A DNA stretch of 64,000 nucleotides from Pseudotamlana agarivorans (lineage in GTDB: Bacteria > Bacteroidota > Bacteroidia > Flavobacteriales > Flavobacteriaceae): assembly GCF_001642835.1 (NCBI RefSeq), contig NZ_LXEI01000002.1, forward strand, positions 1-64,000, written 5' to 3'. This document shows, one piece after another, positions 24,489-34,275 of this stretch (the first letter of the stretch is position 1; the number at the start of each line of letters is the position of its first letter). The translations under genes and the position numbers were made by a program. Below the pieces are notes generated by a model. That model did not search any database. It was not told where the DNA came from and worked only from the letters and a program-made list of their open reading frames with translations.

Positions 24489-25498
24489 AAAACATTAGGG
24501 TTTGTGTGTTCAAAAACATGTACTGTTTTTTTATTGTCTTGAACGAACAGATATGGTGCTTTATAAATTATTGGACTTCCGATAGGGAAATTTACTCCGG
24601 GCTCTTTATGTACCCAATCAAATTGATGTGTTTTTGTATTAAAAGCGACTATTTTTCCTAATTTATGATCTGTACTAATTATATGATCTTTGAGAATTAC
24701 ATAATTATCACGGTATGACAAAAATTTATCTAAGCCAAATACTTCATTATTTACATATTCATCTAAAATATTTCCCGTTGGTATATCTGTTTTAGAATAT
24801 CCCGCATTTATCAAATAGATACAACCATCTGAAGGATTTATTTTAAGGAAATTATAAAAACCTTTTTGCTTCCATATAACCTCTCCAGTGTCAATAGAAA
24901 TAGCTGCAATATAATTGTTTACATCAGTAGTTGTACCTATTCCAACCAATAAAACATTTTTATAAGCACCTATAAATTTACTTAGTTTTAAATCATGAAA
25001 AACTTTAGAGACATCTAATTGCCATATAACCTCTCCAGTTTCATTTCTATGCAATGATAGTTTATTGTTTGTTGAGTTTTCAGAAAAGAAGTAGTTATTT
25101 AAAAATTTTGGACTAATAATAGCTTTGTGTTTCCATAATATTTTTTTAATGTTTAAATCATAAACATTAAAAAAAATATTGTTATTCTCTTTTGTATAAA
25201 AAATTCCTAGGTTTTGATTTAGAGTATTAAACTTACCATAATCAAAAGTATCTTCTTTTCCTGTTCTGATTTGAAATTTCCTTAATAAACGCTTATTACT
25301 ATACCATAAAAAAGAGTCATCAAATTTAAGTAAATTAGGATGGCCTTCTTTTAATTCTAGTATATTTTCACTTGTCATTTTATCAATATTATACTTCTTA
25401 AGTGTTTTATTTTCAAACACATAAAATGTATGTTTATTTAAAAACAAACAATTAGACAAGTTGGTTTTTATGTCAATTAGTTTAATTTTTTTTAGCAT
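24485..25498 (-). CDS. PQQ-like beta-propeller protein, probable immunity protein of the nuclease toxin
   Basis: 337 residues starting at the ATG at 25498; an adjoining TTG at 25501 is less likely. Repeats such as TGEVIWQLDVS, TGEVIWKQKGF and THQFDWVHKEP are the tryptophan-containing blades of a PQQ/quinoprotein-type beta-propeller. There is no signal peptide, so it is cytoplasmic, as expected for protection against a DNase. It begins 8 bp after the stop of the 1989-residue toxin, the standard place of a cognate immunity gene. The propeller fold is well supported; the immunity role is inferred. Confidence 0.7.
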   Translation of the reverse strand: MLKKIKLIDIKTNLSNCLFLNKHTFYVFENKTLKKYNIDKMTSENILELKEGHPNLLKFDDSFLWYSNKRLLRKFQIRTGKEDTFDYGKFNTLNQNLGIFYTKENNNIFFNVYDLNIKKILWKHKAIISPKFLNNYFFSENSTNNKLSLHRNETGEVIWQLDVSKVFHDLKLSKFIGAYKNVLLVGIGTTTDVNNYIAAISIDTGEVIWKQKGFYNFLKINPSDGCIYLINAGYSKTDIPTGNILDEYVNNEVFGLDKFLSYRDNYVILKDHIISTDHKLGKIVAFNTKTHQFDWVHKEPGVNFPIGSPIIYKAPYLFVQDNKKTVHVFEHTNPNVL

Positions 25499-25506
25499 CA
25501 ATATTC

Positions 25507-28500
25507 TTATTTTATAAATGAAAAAAATGTATGATAAATAGAAACTTCATCAATAAACTCTAAGAAACTTTCAACATCAGTTACATCTTCATTAGTAGAT
25601 GGAATTTTTAGCTTTTGACTTAAAAAATATTCAGGCCTTACATCCCATAATTCAGGAGCTTTATTTTTAAAAACATTCTTAAAACTAGTTTTCATTGCAT
25701 CTTGTGTTCCATTAAAATAATATAAAAAGTCATTCCCACTACTTATATAAGCTTTGAACTGTTCGAAACCTACGGAGTTAGCATCTTTCCAATTTTTTAT
25801 TTCTATTGAACGTTTTATCAAGTTTGGATCTCTTCCTTTAGTAAATAGCAAATCTAATTGATGTCCACTTTGTATATCGGGTATACTTCCTTCAAATCTT
25901 GTAAAAGTAAAACCGCCAGAGGACATTTCATCTATTTTACTCCTTAATAGTGTTAATGTAAATACTCCTCCTTTTGCGGATTTTTCTGTACGCTTAATAT
26001 CATTTAAAAACCCCTGAAAATTATAACTTGGTTCTCTCGAATATTTCGTGATAGCATCATCAAGGTTATCAATTATATCTTCCATATACCCGACCTGTGT
26101 ATCCATATTATTTGAAGATGGGCATGATTTACATCCTGCTCGAGCTTGAGCTAATCTTTCAAAAAGCGTATCGAATAACTCTTGGTTTTGAGTTATATAC
26201 GTCCTGTTATTTTTAATAAGGTTTTTCATAGACTCAAGTATTGAAGGGTCTAACCTCATTTCTTCTCTCTTACTAATAGCTATCCAGCCATCTAGATAAT
26301 CTGGGTCTTTTATATTATTTTTAAATACGCCATATGCGCTGAGTCCTTCTAATCTTACAAAATCATCATTTAATCTACTCAGAATTTCTAATCCTTCTTC
26401 AGTTTTAGTAAGTTCATCCAATTTAGAAATTAAAGTAATGTCTGTTATGCCAGTTAATCCAATTTTAAGCTGAGGGAAGTCCTTTAATTTAGCCAGAAGC
26501 GATTGAGTACTTTCCGATGCATTATTAGTAAAACTTGCAATTGCATCATCATATTCAGTTTCTTTGCCTAATCTTTTAATATCATCCTCTAATTGATTGA
26601 CTGTATTATCTAATTTAGCATAATTTTCAGTACTAATCTTTCCTTGTAATTTAGTCTTAGCTTTTTTAATAGCAGCAGCTCTTTTTAGACTACTACCGAC
26701 ATCAAAAACTGCTTTTCCAAGAAAGACATTATTAATATTATTAATTACACTAATTATAGATTCAATTTCTGCTGCTTCAGCCGCTTTTTCTTCAGCAAGA
26801 CTTATGTTCCCGTTTTCACGTGCTAAATTATTAGCCTCAACTGCTGCGCTAAGTTGTGTTTGTAATTCGTTAATATATACTGTAGAACCTACTGTGTATA
26901 GCAATTCACCACCGGCCCATACTGCTGTTGCTGTTTTACCGGCGGCCACTGCAGCTCCTACTTCACCTGCCGTTAATATGGTGCCTGCTATTACAACTGA
27001 ATTTATGGTTAAATTTTCTACTATTTTAGTTTTTCCTTTTTGATCTAAATAGTACATAAAAATAGCAGGAACCAATCTTGCTTGACCACACCAAATATTA
27101 TTTTCATCTAGGGTATTACCTCCATAACAGTTTGTACCGAAAAAACTAATATCATTTATAATAGTTAATGCTACTGGCGTAAACGGGTCTATATTATTTA
27201 ATAAAATTTCTTTTTCTAAACATTGTTCTGTTTGAGTATTTGAATGCGGGTCATATACGGACATCCATTTAGTACACTTCTTTATTGTGATTTTAGAAGT
27301 ATTGTTATCAAATGTTATTTCATAATTAATTTTATCTTCTAATATGCTAATTACATAGTTCTTATTTACTACATCGCGAACTAATTTAGTAGGGTTAAGA
27401 AACTCTATATCTTCATTCGTATAACCATCTCCAAAAGTTCCTCCACTAGGCTTAGGAATACTTGTTAAAGAAATGTTAGTTAATTTTTTTATTAATAATG
27501 TGAAATTTTCTTCCCCGCCATAATCATCAATATGGTCAAAAAGATAGCTTAAAACACTGCTTCCTAAATCTTCATTAGGGGAAGCTAATTCAGCCATTAA
27601 TACGAGTGCTTTATCTGTTGAATTAGCTGTTAATAACCTTAAAAGTGCTCGTTCTTCATCTATCTTTGAAAACATTCCGAATAATTGATCTCCAATTAGA
27701 CGTTTTTCTTTTATGGCTAAGTAATTTAAAACTTCTATTTGCTCATCAATAGTCCATTTATCAATTATTTCTTCATCCAGATATAATAAATATTCTAAAA
27801 TATCTGCCGAAGCGTTAGGTGTATTTTCTATCTCATTTACGTTTTTTGCTTCTTTTATTACATTTAAAAAAGAATTTAATTTGTTATAAAATAGTTTCCA
27901 AGCATTTGGTCTATTCCAGAATTCATCTACTGCTTTTTTATGTGCAGCCTGAGCTGTAGCTTTGAATAAACCTGATATTTTATTATATTCTTCATCTGAT
28001 TTTCTACCAAAAAAAGCAATTATGTCTTCAATTTTATAGTCTGTATTACAAATTAACTTTGATGTTAGTAACAAATTTTCAATTTCACTTTCAGATGCGT
28101 TTTCTCCTAATTTGCTAATTTGATTATTATAAAAATCTTCACCATTTTCACATAAATCACAAGCTTCAGGAGAACTGATTTTTTCTTTTAATAGTATTCT
28201 AGAAGTTATAGTATTAAAAGCACTAAAATCAGTACTATAAACTGTGCCATTTCCTCCACTATTCCATGATCCTTCAGAGGTGTTTAAGAATTTTCCACTA
28301 TACAAATCAATGCCACAATCAGTAGCTGTTTTGTTATACTTCCCGGTGAAAACATCTACTGATTGCCCTGTTGTTGAAATAGAATTAGAATCTTGATATA
28401 CTCTTTCTTTCCAATTATCCTTATTTCCTTTTTCTTTAGCATAACCAATAAATTTAGTTCCGCTTGCTGTAGCTGCATACCTAACTAGTGTTCCATTTTC

Positions 28501-31476
28501 ATTTAGTGTAAAAGCAAATAACTCACCATTAGTACCAAAAGTTACATCCTGAACAGTATTTGGTAGTGAGAAAATTTTGTTAGCTATTGAGACAAACGAA
28601 TAATAATCCCTAGTAACATGTTGAGAAAATTTCCCAGGAATTACATTTGATCCAACCATGAATTGTTCTGGACTATACTCCCCATCCTCTTCATCTTGAA
28701 ACACATAAAACCTTAATGCTGGGTTATGCATTTGCTCCCAGTTCATGTGGTTTAAGGCAGTTGCATTTTTTTTGTAATCCATTAATAAGTCGGTTCCCCC
28801 TTCGGGCATACCGTATTGGGTAAATGGATGCTGTAAAGCAAAAATACCATGCCCTAATTCGTGTGCAGTTACAGTGGCCAAATCGCCTTTGGCTTCTTCG
28901 CCAGAATCTAAGCCACTGCTAAATACAAATCCAAACTGGCGCTGTAATGGCATAAAACCAGCAATAGGTTTGGTGGTTTCAAATGTCTTGGGGAATACAA
29001 ACACGTAGTAGTTACTAGAATGATAATCTATTTGAGATTTCAAGTTTGTAATTACTGCTTTTTGTTCGGTATTATAAGATGTTAGCCAAGGACTATCTCC
29101 AATTTCTAATTTGCCATCTGTACCTAATGTACTGGTGTCTAAAGAAGCATATTTAGTATCAAAGTTTAAGGTGGTAACTCCTTTTTTAAAGATATTAGTA
29201 ATGGTAGTTGGGTCTGGCAGCGTTGCGTTATCTACAGAAACTAAAACGACATTTACAGCTCTATCGGTTAAGTGCCAAAGGGTTAATGCACCGGCAGTAT
29301 GTTGTTTAGTACTGTCTTGTTTAGATTCTACTACGGCATAAATGGTTTCGCTCTCTATAGTATAACGGCCTTTAAGGGGTAATTGTAAGGTGTTGGCTTG
29401 GTTGTTTATATTAGTAGGAGTGATTAATTCGCCAGTTTTGGTTTTAAATTTTAAGTCGGCTAAGGTGTATTCCGAGTTAGAAGACAGTTCAATTTTAGCA
29501 TCAACAAAAATGGTTTTCTCTTTTTCTACAGCAAAATGTGCTAGGGTATAATCTTTGCCAGCAGCATCAGGAACCGTTGTATATTCTTCCTTTAGTTTAT
29601 CATTGGCATTATTAGGCATTTTGTCGTACCCAAAAATACTATCATTTTCAAAAGTTACTCGAATGCCTTCAGCAGTTAATGCTACGATATCTCCATTTTG
29701 AGAAATTCCTGTTACATTACCTGTATTAACACCACCACTTGGGTCTAAACTCCCACCTTTAGTAACTTTGCCTTTAGCATCAACATGGTACACGTTGTTT
29801 TCTGAGTCTACAATAACCTTATCATCGCCCAAAGGACTGGTTTCGGTGGCGCCATTAGCAGGGTTGGTAATAACAAGGACGTCATCTTTAATTGTAATAT
29901 GGTTTACATGGTCAAGAACCCAATTGATGCGAATTTCATCTAGGTCGTTGGTGCCTTCAAAAGGTTCTCCCAGAGCTTCAGCCACACCACTTACCGTTTC
30001 AATAGCCGCATCTACATCTAAAATATTTTTTCCAGTCTTGTCGTACTTGGTGACTACTGTACCTTCCGCGAGTTGCTTATCGGTATTTATTAAAACGTTG
30101 GTAAAATCTACACTTACTTTAATGCTGTTTAAATAAGGAATGGTAACATAACCAGTTCCTGTAAACCTACCATTGCTACCTTCGGATGTAAGTACATATA
30201 TGGGGAAATCGCCTGCTGTGAAAGTATCGCCTTTGGCTAGGTTTTGTAAGGGGTCTGTATTACTAAGTGTAAAATCTGGTGTGATACCACACTCGTAAAC
30301 ACTAGCTTCGCTATCGGCAATAAACGTAGTGAATTGTTCTGCCAAACTCCAGTTGCTTTTAGTAACGGTACATTTTTTTTGTACTTGGTATTCGTAAGTC
30401 GTGTCTGCTTTTAGGCCCCACAGGGAGGTGGTATTTCCTGTAGTTTTGTTGTAGAACCAAGCGGCATCGGTGATTGAATCGCTTTTTACTCTGTAGCGTG
30501 CGACATATTCAGGAACTTCGTTTGAAAAATCATCCCAAAAAACAGAGGCTATGCTGCTGCCTTTTACTTCATGGTTGATGTTTGTTGGCAAATCGCAGGC
30601 GCTGGAATAGCTAAAGGAGAATATTTCACTGTAACCTTGGTTTTTATAAAGTCCGATATCCTCGGCACCTTGTTTGGCTTTAGCTTGAATACGCCAGGCA
30701 TAATTTTTACCAGAAAGTAATTGCGGGTCGCTAGGGCCAAATACATAAGAAGTCGCCGCTGTTGTGGTTTGAAAAATGGGTGGCGAACTTAAAAATGCTG
30801 CTTGCGGGTCTATTTGATTGTCCCAAATCTCGACCAAACTAAGCTCGTATGATACGTTTGTAACATTAATATTTCGGGGAGTCCATTGAAAAACAATATA
30901 TTGCGGATTGGTTTCTGAAATATGAGATTTGTTTCTAGGCGCTATTAAAAAAGGAGGTTCGTTTTCAAAAATTACAGTGGTGACACAGGATTTGTTTGAA
31001 AGCTTGCTGCCTGTAGCTACATCATAAACCTCAAAACAGAACTGATAGCTGCCCTCAGGGATGATACTACCATAAGTATTTGGTGAAATACCGGTGATGT
31101 TTTCAAATTTAAAATAGGGCGCTAGTTCAGCGTTAGTTAAAATTAGAGGTACGCCACCTTCTAAATACATAGGCGAGGCACCAGATACTACATCATTACT
31201 TTGAAAATTAATACCGCGTCCTTGGAAATAGGTTTTAAGTCTTATTTCCCTATGAGGAATGGTAAAATCATTTAAGACAATTTGAACCCGCAGCGGACTA
31301 TTCGTTGTGCTAGCATCGGCATAATTTGAAAAATAAATGGGAGCTGGGGGTGTAGCTTGTGGAATTATTGTGACAGGAAAATTGGCGTTTTGGCCAAATA
31401 ACGATACGGTAGAGACTAGTAAAACCAATAGGCTAACCAGCTTAAAAAATCTTGTAAAATCTTGTTTTCCTTTCAA
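25507..31476 (-). CDS. Giant modular polymorphic toxin: N-terminal beta domains, zinc-protease motif, C-terminal PD-(D/E)xK nuclease
   Basis: 1989 residues, TTG start (no in-frame ATG before the signal peptide FKLVSLLVLLVSTVSLFGQ). Order: an N-terminal domain of about 170 residues resembling the TANFOR domain of Bacteroidota (from memory); FN3-like domains to about 400; a beta-rich middle; HELGHGIFALQH with His872, Glu873, His876 and His883 and a following LLMDY, fitting a zinc metalloprotease; a helical, Cys-containing pretoxin region (AGCKSCPSSNN); and a C-terminal nuclease with Asp1875 and Glu1892-x-Lys1894. The protease may release the toxin by self-cleavage. No T9SS tail is visible, so the export route is open. 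Immunity candidate directly downstream. Confidence 0.8.
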   Translation of the reverse strand: MKGKQDFTRFFKLVSLLVLLVSTVSLFGQNANFPVTIIPQATPPAPIYFSNYADASTTNSPLRVQIVLNDFTIPHREIRLKTYFQGRGINFQSNDVVSGASPMYLEGGVPLILTNAELAPYFKFENITGISPNTYGSIIPEGSYQFCFEVYDVATGSKLSNKSCVTTVIFENEPPFLIAPRNKSHISETNPQYIVFQWTPRNINVTNVSYELSLVEIWDNQIDPQAAFLSSPPIFQTTTAATSYVFGPSDPQLLSGKNYAWRIQAKAKQGAEDIGLYKNQGYSEIFSFSYSSACDLPTNINHEVKGSSIASVFWDDFSNEVPEYVARYRVKSDSITDAAWFYNKTTGNTTSLWGLKADTTYEYQVQKKCTVTKSNWSLAEQFTTFIADSEASVYECGITPDFTLSNTDPLQNLAKGDTFTAGDFPIYVLTSEGSNGRFTGTGYVTIPYLNSIKVSVDFTNVLINTDKQLAEGTVVTKYDKTGKNILDVDAAIETVSGVAEALGEPFEGTNDLDEIRINWVLDHVNHITIKDDVLVITNPANGATETSPLGDDKVIVDSENNVYHVDAKGKVTKGGSLDPSGGVNTGNVTGISQNGDIVALTAEGIRVTFENDSIFGYDKMPNNANDKLKEEYTTVPDAAGKDYTLAHFAVEKEKTIFVDAKIELSSNSEYTLADLKFKTKTGELITPTNINNQANTLQLPLKGRYTIESETIYAVVESKQDSTKQHTAGALTLWHLTDRAVNVVLVSVDNATLPDPTTITNIFKKGVTTLNFDTKYASLDTSTLGTDGKLEIGDSPWLTSYNTEQKAVITNLKSQIDYHSSNYYVFVFPKTFETTKPIAGFMPLQRQFGFVFSSGLDSGEEAKGDLATVTAHELGHGIFALQHPFTQYGMPEGGTDLLMDYKKNATALNHMNWEQMHNPALRFYVFQDEEDGEYSPEQFMVGSNVIPGKFSQHVTRDYYSFVSIANKIFSLPNTVQDVTFGTNGELFAFTLNENGTLVRYAATASGTKFIGYAKEKGNKDNWKERVYQDSNSISTTGQSVDVFTGKYNKTATDCGIDLYSGKFLNTSEGSWNSGGNGTVYSTDFSAFNTITSRILLKEKISSPEACDLCENGEDFYNNQISKLGENASESEIENLLLTSKLICNTDYKIEDIIAFFGRKSDEEYNKISGLFKATAQAAHKKAVDEFWNRPNAWKLFYNKLNSFLNVIKEAKNVNEIENTPNASADILEYLLYLDEEIIDKWTIDEQIEVLNYLAIKEKRLIGDQLFGMFSKIDEERALLRLLTANSTDKALVLMAELASPNEDLGSSVLSYLFDHIDDYGGEENFTLLIKKLTNISLTSIPKPSGGTFGDGYTNEDIEFLNPTKLVRDVVNKNYVISILEDKINYEITFDNNTSKITIKKCTKWMSVYDPHSNTQTEQCLEKEILLNNIDPFTPVALTIINDISFFGTNCYGGNTLDENNIWCGQARLVPAIFMYYLDQKGKTKIVENLTINSVVIAGTILTAGEVGAAVAAGKTATAVWAGGELLYTVGSTVYINELQTQLSAAVEANNLARENGNISLAEEKAAEAAEIESIISVINNINNVFLGKAVFDVGSSLKRAAAIKKAKTKLQGKISTENYAKLDNTVNQLEDDIKRLGKETEYDDAIASFTNNASESTQSLLAKLKDFPQLKIGLTGITDITLISKLDELTKTEEGLEILSRLNDDFVRLEGLSAYGVFKNNIKDPDYLDGWIAISKREEMRLDPSILESMKNLIKNNRTYITQNQELFDTLFERLAQARAGCKSCPSSNNMDTQVGYMEDIIDNLDDAITKYSREPSYNFQGFLNDIKRTEKSAKGGVFTLTLLRSKIDEMSSGGFTFTRFEGSIPDIQSGHQLDLLFTKGRDPNLIKRSIEIKNWKDANSVGFEQFKAYISSGNDFLYYFNGTQDAMKTSFKNVFKNKAPELWDVRPEYFLSQKLKIPSTNEDVTDVESFLEFIDEVSIYHTFFSFIK

Positions 31477-31563
31477 ATTCTTATATTTTTATTGTTTTCC
31501 TTTGAACAATACACTGTTTTTATTTTTCTAATTTATAGAGACCCCATTAGTAACGATAGCGTT

Positions 31564-34023
31564 TTATTCTTTCGAAATATATCTTAACTGTACATTATCG
31601 GGGTTTACTATGCTTAATGATTTTTTGTAATAGAAATTAATAATTTCGTATTCTAAATAGCGTTCAACTTTTTCTATACTTTCTGTGTCGTTATATATTT
31701 TAAATGCAGCAGCCTCAGCTTGATTTTTAAATGCTTTTAAATGCGTAGTTGGGTTTTCTACTATTTGGAGGTCTGTGTAATCAATAAAATTTTCTTCCAT
31801 CCAACGGTGGCCAACTAATTTTTCTAAGCGGTCTTGTTCTGCATCAAGAAGGTTTTGATATTCTTGTTTTAATTTTAAATCTTCAAGCGTATATTCGGCT
31901 TCGTTTTTACCGCTTAAAGGGTGGGAGTCTGCTAGATATTTTCGTTTTATATAAATGCTTTCAAGCGTTTTATCAATTTCGGTCATGTCGTCCTTAATCT
32001 TGGTAATAACTTTAAAAAGAGCTTTATTATAAATGCCTTTAAAATCGTTAAATCGATATAATTCTTTTAAAAAGTCTAAAGCATTTGTTTTATATTCAGT
32101 TTCTTCTGTTTGAGCTTTGGTCGTTTCAAGTAGTAGTGTTAATTCATCCTTTTTAAATTGAGGTATGCTATTAAATTGTTCACTATTAAATACATTACTA
32201 AGCTGCTCGTTTAATTCTGCTTTAGTGCCTTTATATGTGATGTTTCTATAACGGAAACTCCAACTGTTTTTTGGTGTTTTTTCAGTATCATTTTTAATGT
32301 TTTTTTCACCGCGTTTCAACTGAAGTTTTAAATTATCAAAAGCATAGCTATAACCTAAAGTTAGTGTTAAATCGTTGTTAGCGTTTAAAGTGGTTTTTCG
32401 AAATAACATCATAAAATTAAGACTTAAATTATGTTTTTCTAACCAGAGATAATTACTTCCTAAGCGGAAATTGTAAACACTATTTTGTTGGTCTCCATTG
32501 ATGTATGATGTATTGTAAGAACTCGATAAATTAGTCCGTAATTGTTTGTCGAAAAACTGTTTTCCCACCGCTAATGTGGGGCCAACAGTAAAACTTTTAT
32601 CGATTCCAGTAGTGTTATACGCTGTATTGGCTACTAAAGATATGTTTAAGTTTTTACTAGGATAGCCAATAGTATAGGCGGCCGTTCCGTTATAAAAGCT
32701 ATTTTCACCGCCTTCAATAGTTTTTCCATCTTGGAGATTGGTTGCATTTTGATAGACCAAGTTTAGATTGGTACTATGTTGGTTTTGTTCTGTTTTTTTA
32801 AGGATATAATTGACTCCTAAATTGGCATTTTTTGAAATTTGGCGGTAATTTAATGTGTCTACATTATCAAAACCGCTTACTTCGTTAATGTAATCGAACT
32901 GGTCGCGAATATTGGTATACGATTGAAAATTGGAATATGATGCGTTTATTGATAGTTTTTCAGAAGCTGTTAAATTGGCATTAATAGCGCTTACAACACG
33001 TTTTTGCTCCGACGATTTTGTTTTGTTAAGATTATCACGTTGCAAACCAGCGTTAACACTTAAATTCAATTTGTTGTTTAAAATGGTTTGCGTGGCATTT
33101 ACTGTAATGTTTTCTAAATCATTATTAAAAAAGTAAGCGCCCAAAGTTTTGTATTCAGGATCTATACGTTCGTATCCGGCGCCTACACTTCCGTTACCAG
33201 CGGGGTAATCTAATGAAGCATTAAAGGCATTGTAATAATTGGTGCTAATGTTTTCATCTAAAAGAAAAGCGAGCATGCCATGGTTTGTTTTGTCTTCGGT
33301 TAATCGGGTGTCTTCGGTAACCCCTGAAATTGCATATTCTACATGAAAGTTTGCTTTTTCGAAAGCTTTAAAATCGCCTTCAAAAGAAAGTACAGCATTA
33401 TCTTTTGGTGTTAGATTTAAAGTTGTAGGAAAGGCGGTTTCAATCGAGTTTTCGGCATCGGTAGCTTTAAAAAGAATGAGACCTAATTTCATGAAATCAA
33501 AATCATAAGCCGTTTTTATACCATAACCCATACGCTTGTAGGCTGCAATGCCACCCTGTGCTGTAGAATCGTATTCGGTAGCCTTCAATAGGCGTCCGTA
33601 CATGGCACTTATTTGAAATTTGCTTTCAGGATTTAGTTCAATACCTGCACCCGTAAATTGGTGTCCGTTTAAAGTGTATGGCGAAAATGTCATACTTACA
33701 TCTCCAATATGTGCTGTAGCCCATTTGTAGGAAGGGTGTAAACTCAAACGGTTAAAATTAAACGGGCTAGGAAAATTAAAATCCTGATTTGAGTAGGTAA
33801 AAGAAAGCGGGATGTTGTATAACCCTGCAATATTAAAGTTTAAATTACCACTAACATAATAGGTTAGATTTTGACGATTTCCTGTACCGTTGTAATATAC
33901 TGTATTAGCAGATATTCCACCATTGTATCGCAACCATTTCTCTTTGTCGAGTTGGTCGAAATTGATACTTTGAGAAAAGCAATATGTACAAGACATAATG
34001 AGTATAAGTAGGTATTTACTCAA
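31564..34023 (-). CDS. Predicted outer-membrane beta-barrel protein, first gene of the toxin locus
   Basis: 819 residues, TTG start followed by a signal peptide (SKYLLILIMSCTYCFSQS). Most of the chain up to about 600 consists of alternating amphipathic strands with aromatic ends (NLTYYVSGNLNFNIAGLYNI, LSINASYSNFQSYTNI, NLSLNFMMLFRK), the pattern of a large outer-membrane barrel. The last 220 residues are helical and charged, an unusual soluble tail. The porin gene lies in the opposite direction 252 bp away. It is 87 bp upstream of the toxin and likely co-transcribed. A role as export pore or anchor for the toxin is inference. Confidence 0.7.
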   Translation of the reverse strand: MSKYLLILIMSCTYCFSQSINFDQLDKEKWLRYNGGISANTVYYNGTGNRQNLTYYVSGNLNFNIAGLYNIPLSFTYSNQDFNFPSPFNFNRLSLHPSYKWATAHIGDVSMTFSPYTLNGHQFTGAGIELNPESKFQISAMYGRLLKATEYDSTAQGGIAAYKRMGYGIKTAYDFDFMKLGLILFKATDAENSIETAFPTTLNLTPKDNAVLSFEGDFKAFEKANFHVEYAISGVTEDTRLTEDKTNHGMLAFLLDENISTNYYNAFNASLDYPAGNGSVGAGYERIDPEYKTLGAYFFNNDLENITVNATQTILNNKLNLSVNAGLQRDNLNKTKSSEQKRVVSAINANLTASEKLSINASYSNFQSYTNIRDQFDYINEVSGFDNVDTLNYRQISKNANLGVNYILKKTEQNQHSTNLNLVYQNATNLQDGKTIEGGENSFYNGTAAYTIGYPSKNLNISLVANTAYNTTGIDKSFTVGPTLAVGKQFFDKQLRTNLSSSYNTSYINGDQQNSVYNFRLGSNYLWLEKHNLSLNFMMLFRKTTLNANNDLTLTLGYSYAFDNLKLQLKRGEKNIKNDTEKTPKNSWSFRYRNITYKGTKAELNEQLSNVFNSEQFNSIPQFKKDELTLLLETTKAQTEETEYKTNALDFLKELYRFNDFKGIYNKALFKVITKIKDDMTEIDKTLESIYIKRKYLADSHPLSGKNEAEYTLEDLKLKQEYQNLLDAEQDRLEKLVGHRWMEENFIDYTDLQIVENPTTHLKAFKNQAEAAAFKIYNDTESIEKVERYLEYEIINFYYKKSLSIVNPDNVQLRYISKE

Positions 34024-34185
34024 AAACGATTTGGTTTAAGATGTTAAAAATACGTTAAATAAAAATGTAAGAAAATTAATTTCGATGAATTACATTTTTA
34101 ATTTCGAAGCATCTAAATATTACTATATTTTATTTGAAAACTCTTCTGGGATTTATAGAGATCCTAATTAAGATGGATTTTTAGT

Positions 34186-34193
34186 TATCTTTG
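34186..34193 (+). promoter_or_regulatory. Flavobacterial -7 promoter element TATCTTTG
   Basis: Matches the Bacteroidota -7 consensus TAnnTTTG, 82 bp before the porin ATG in the divergent spacer. No clear -33 TTG at the right distance was seen, so this is tentative. Confidence 0.4.
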
Positions 34194-34275
34194 GTTGTAA
34201 GAGATGTGTTTTACCATGATATTTAAAATTAATTGAGCATATTTCTACTTTCCAGGTAACTAAAAATAGAGGTAA

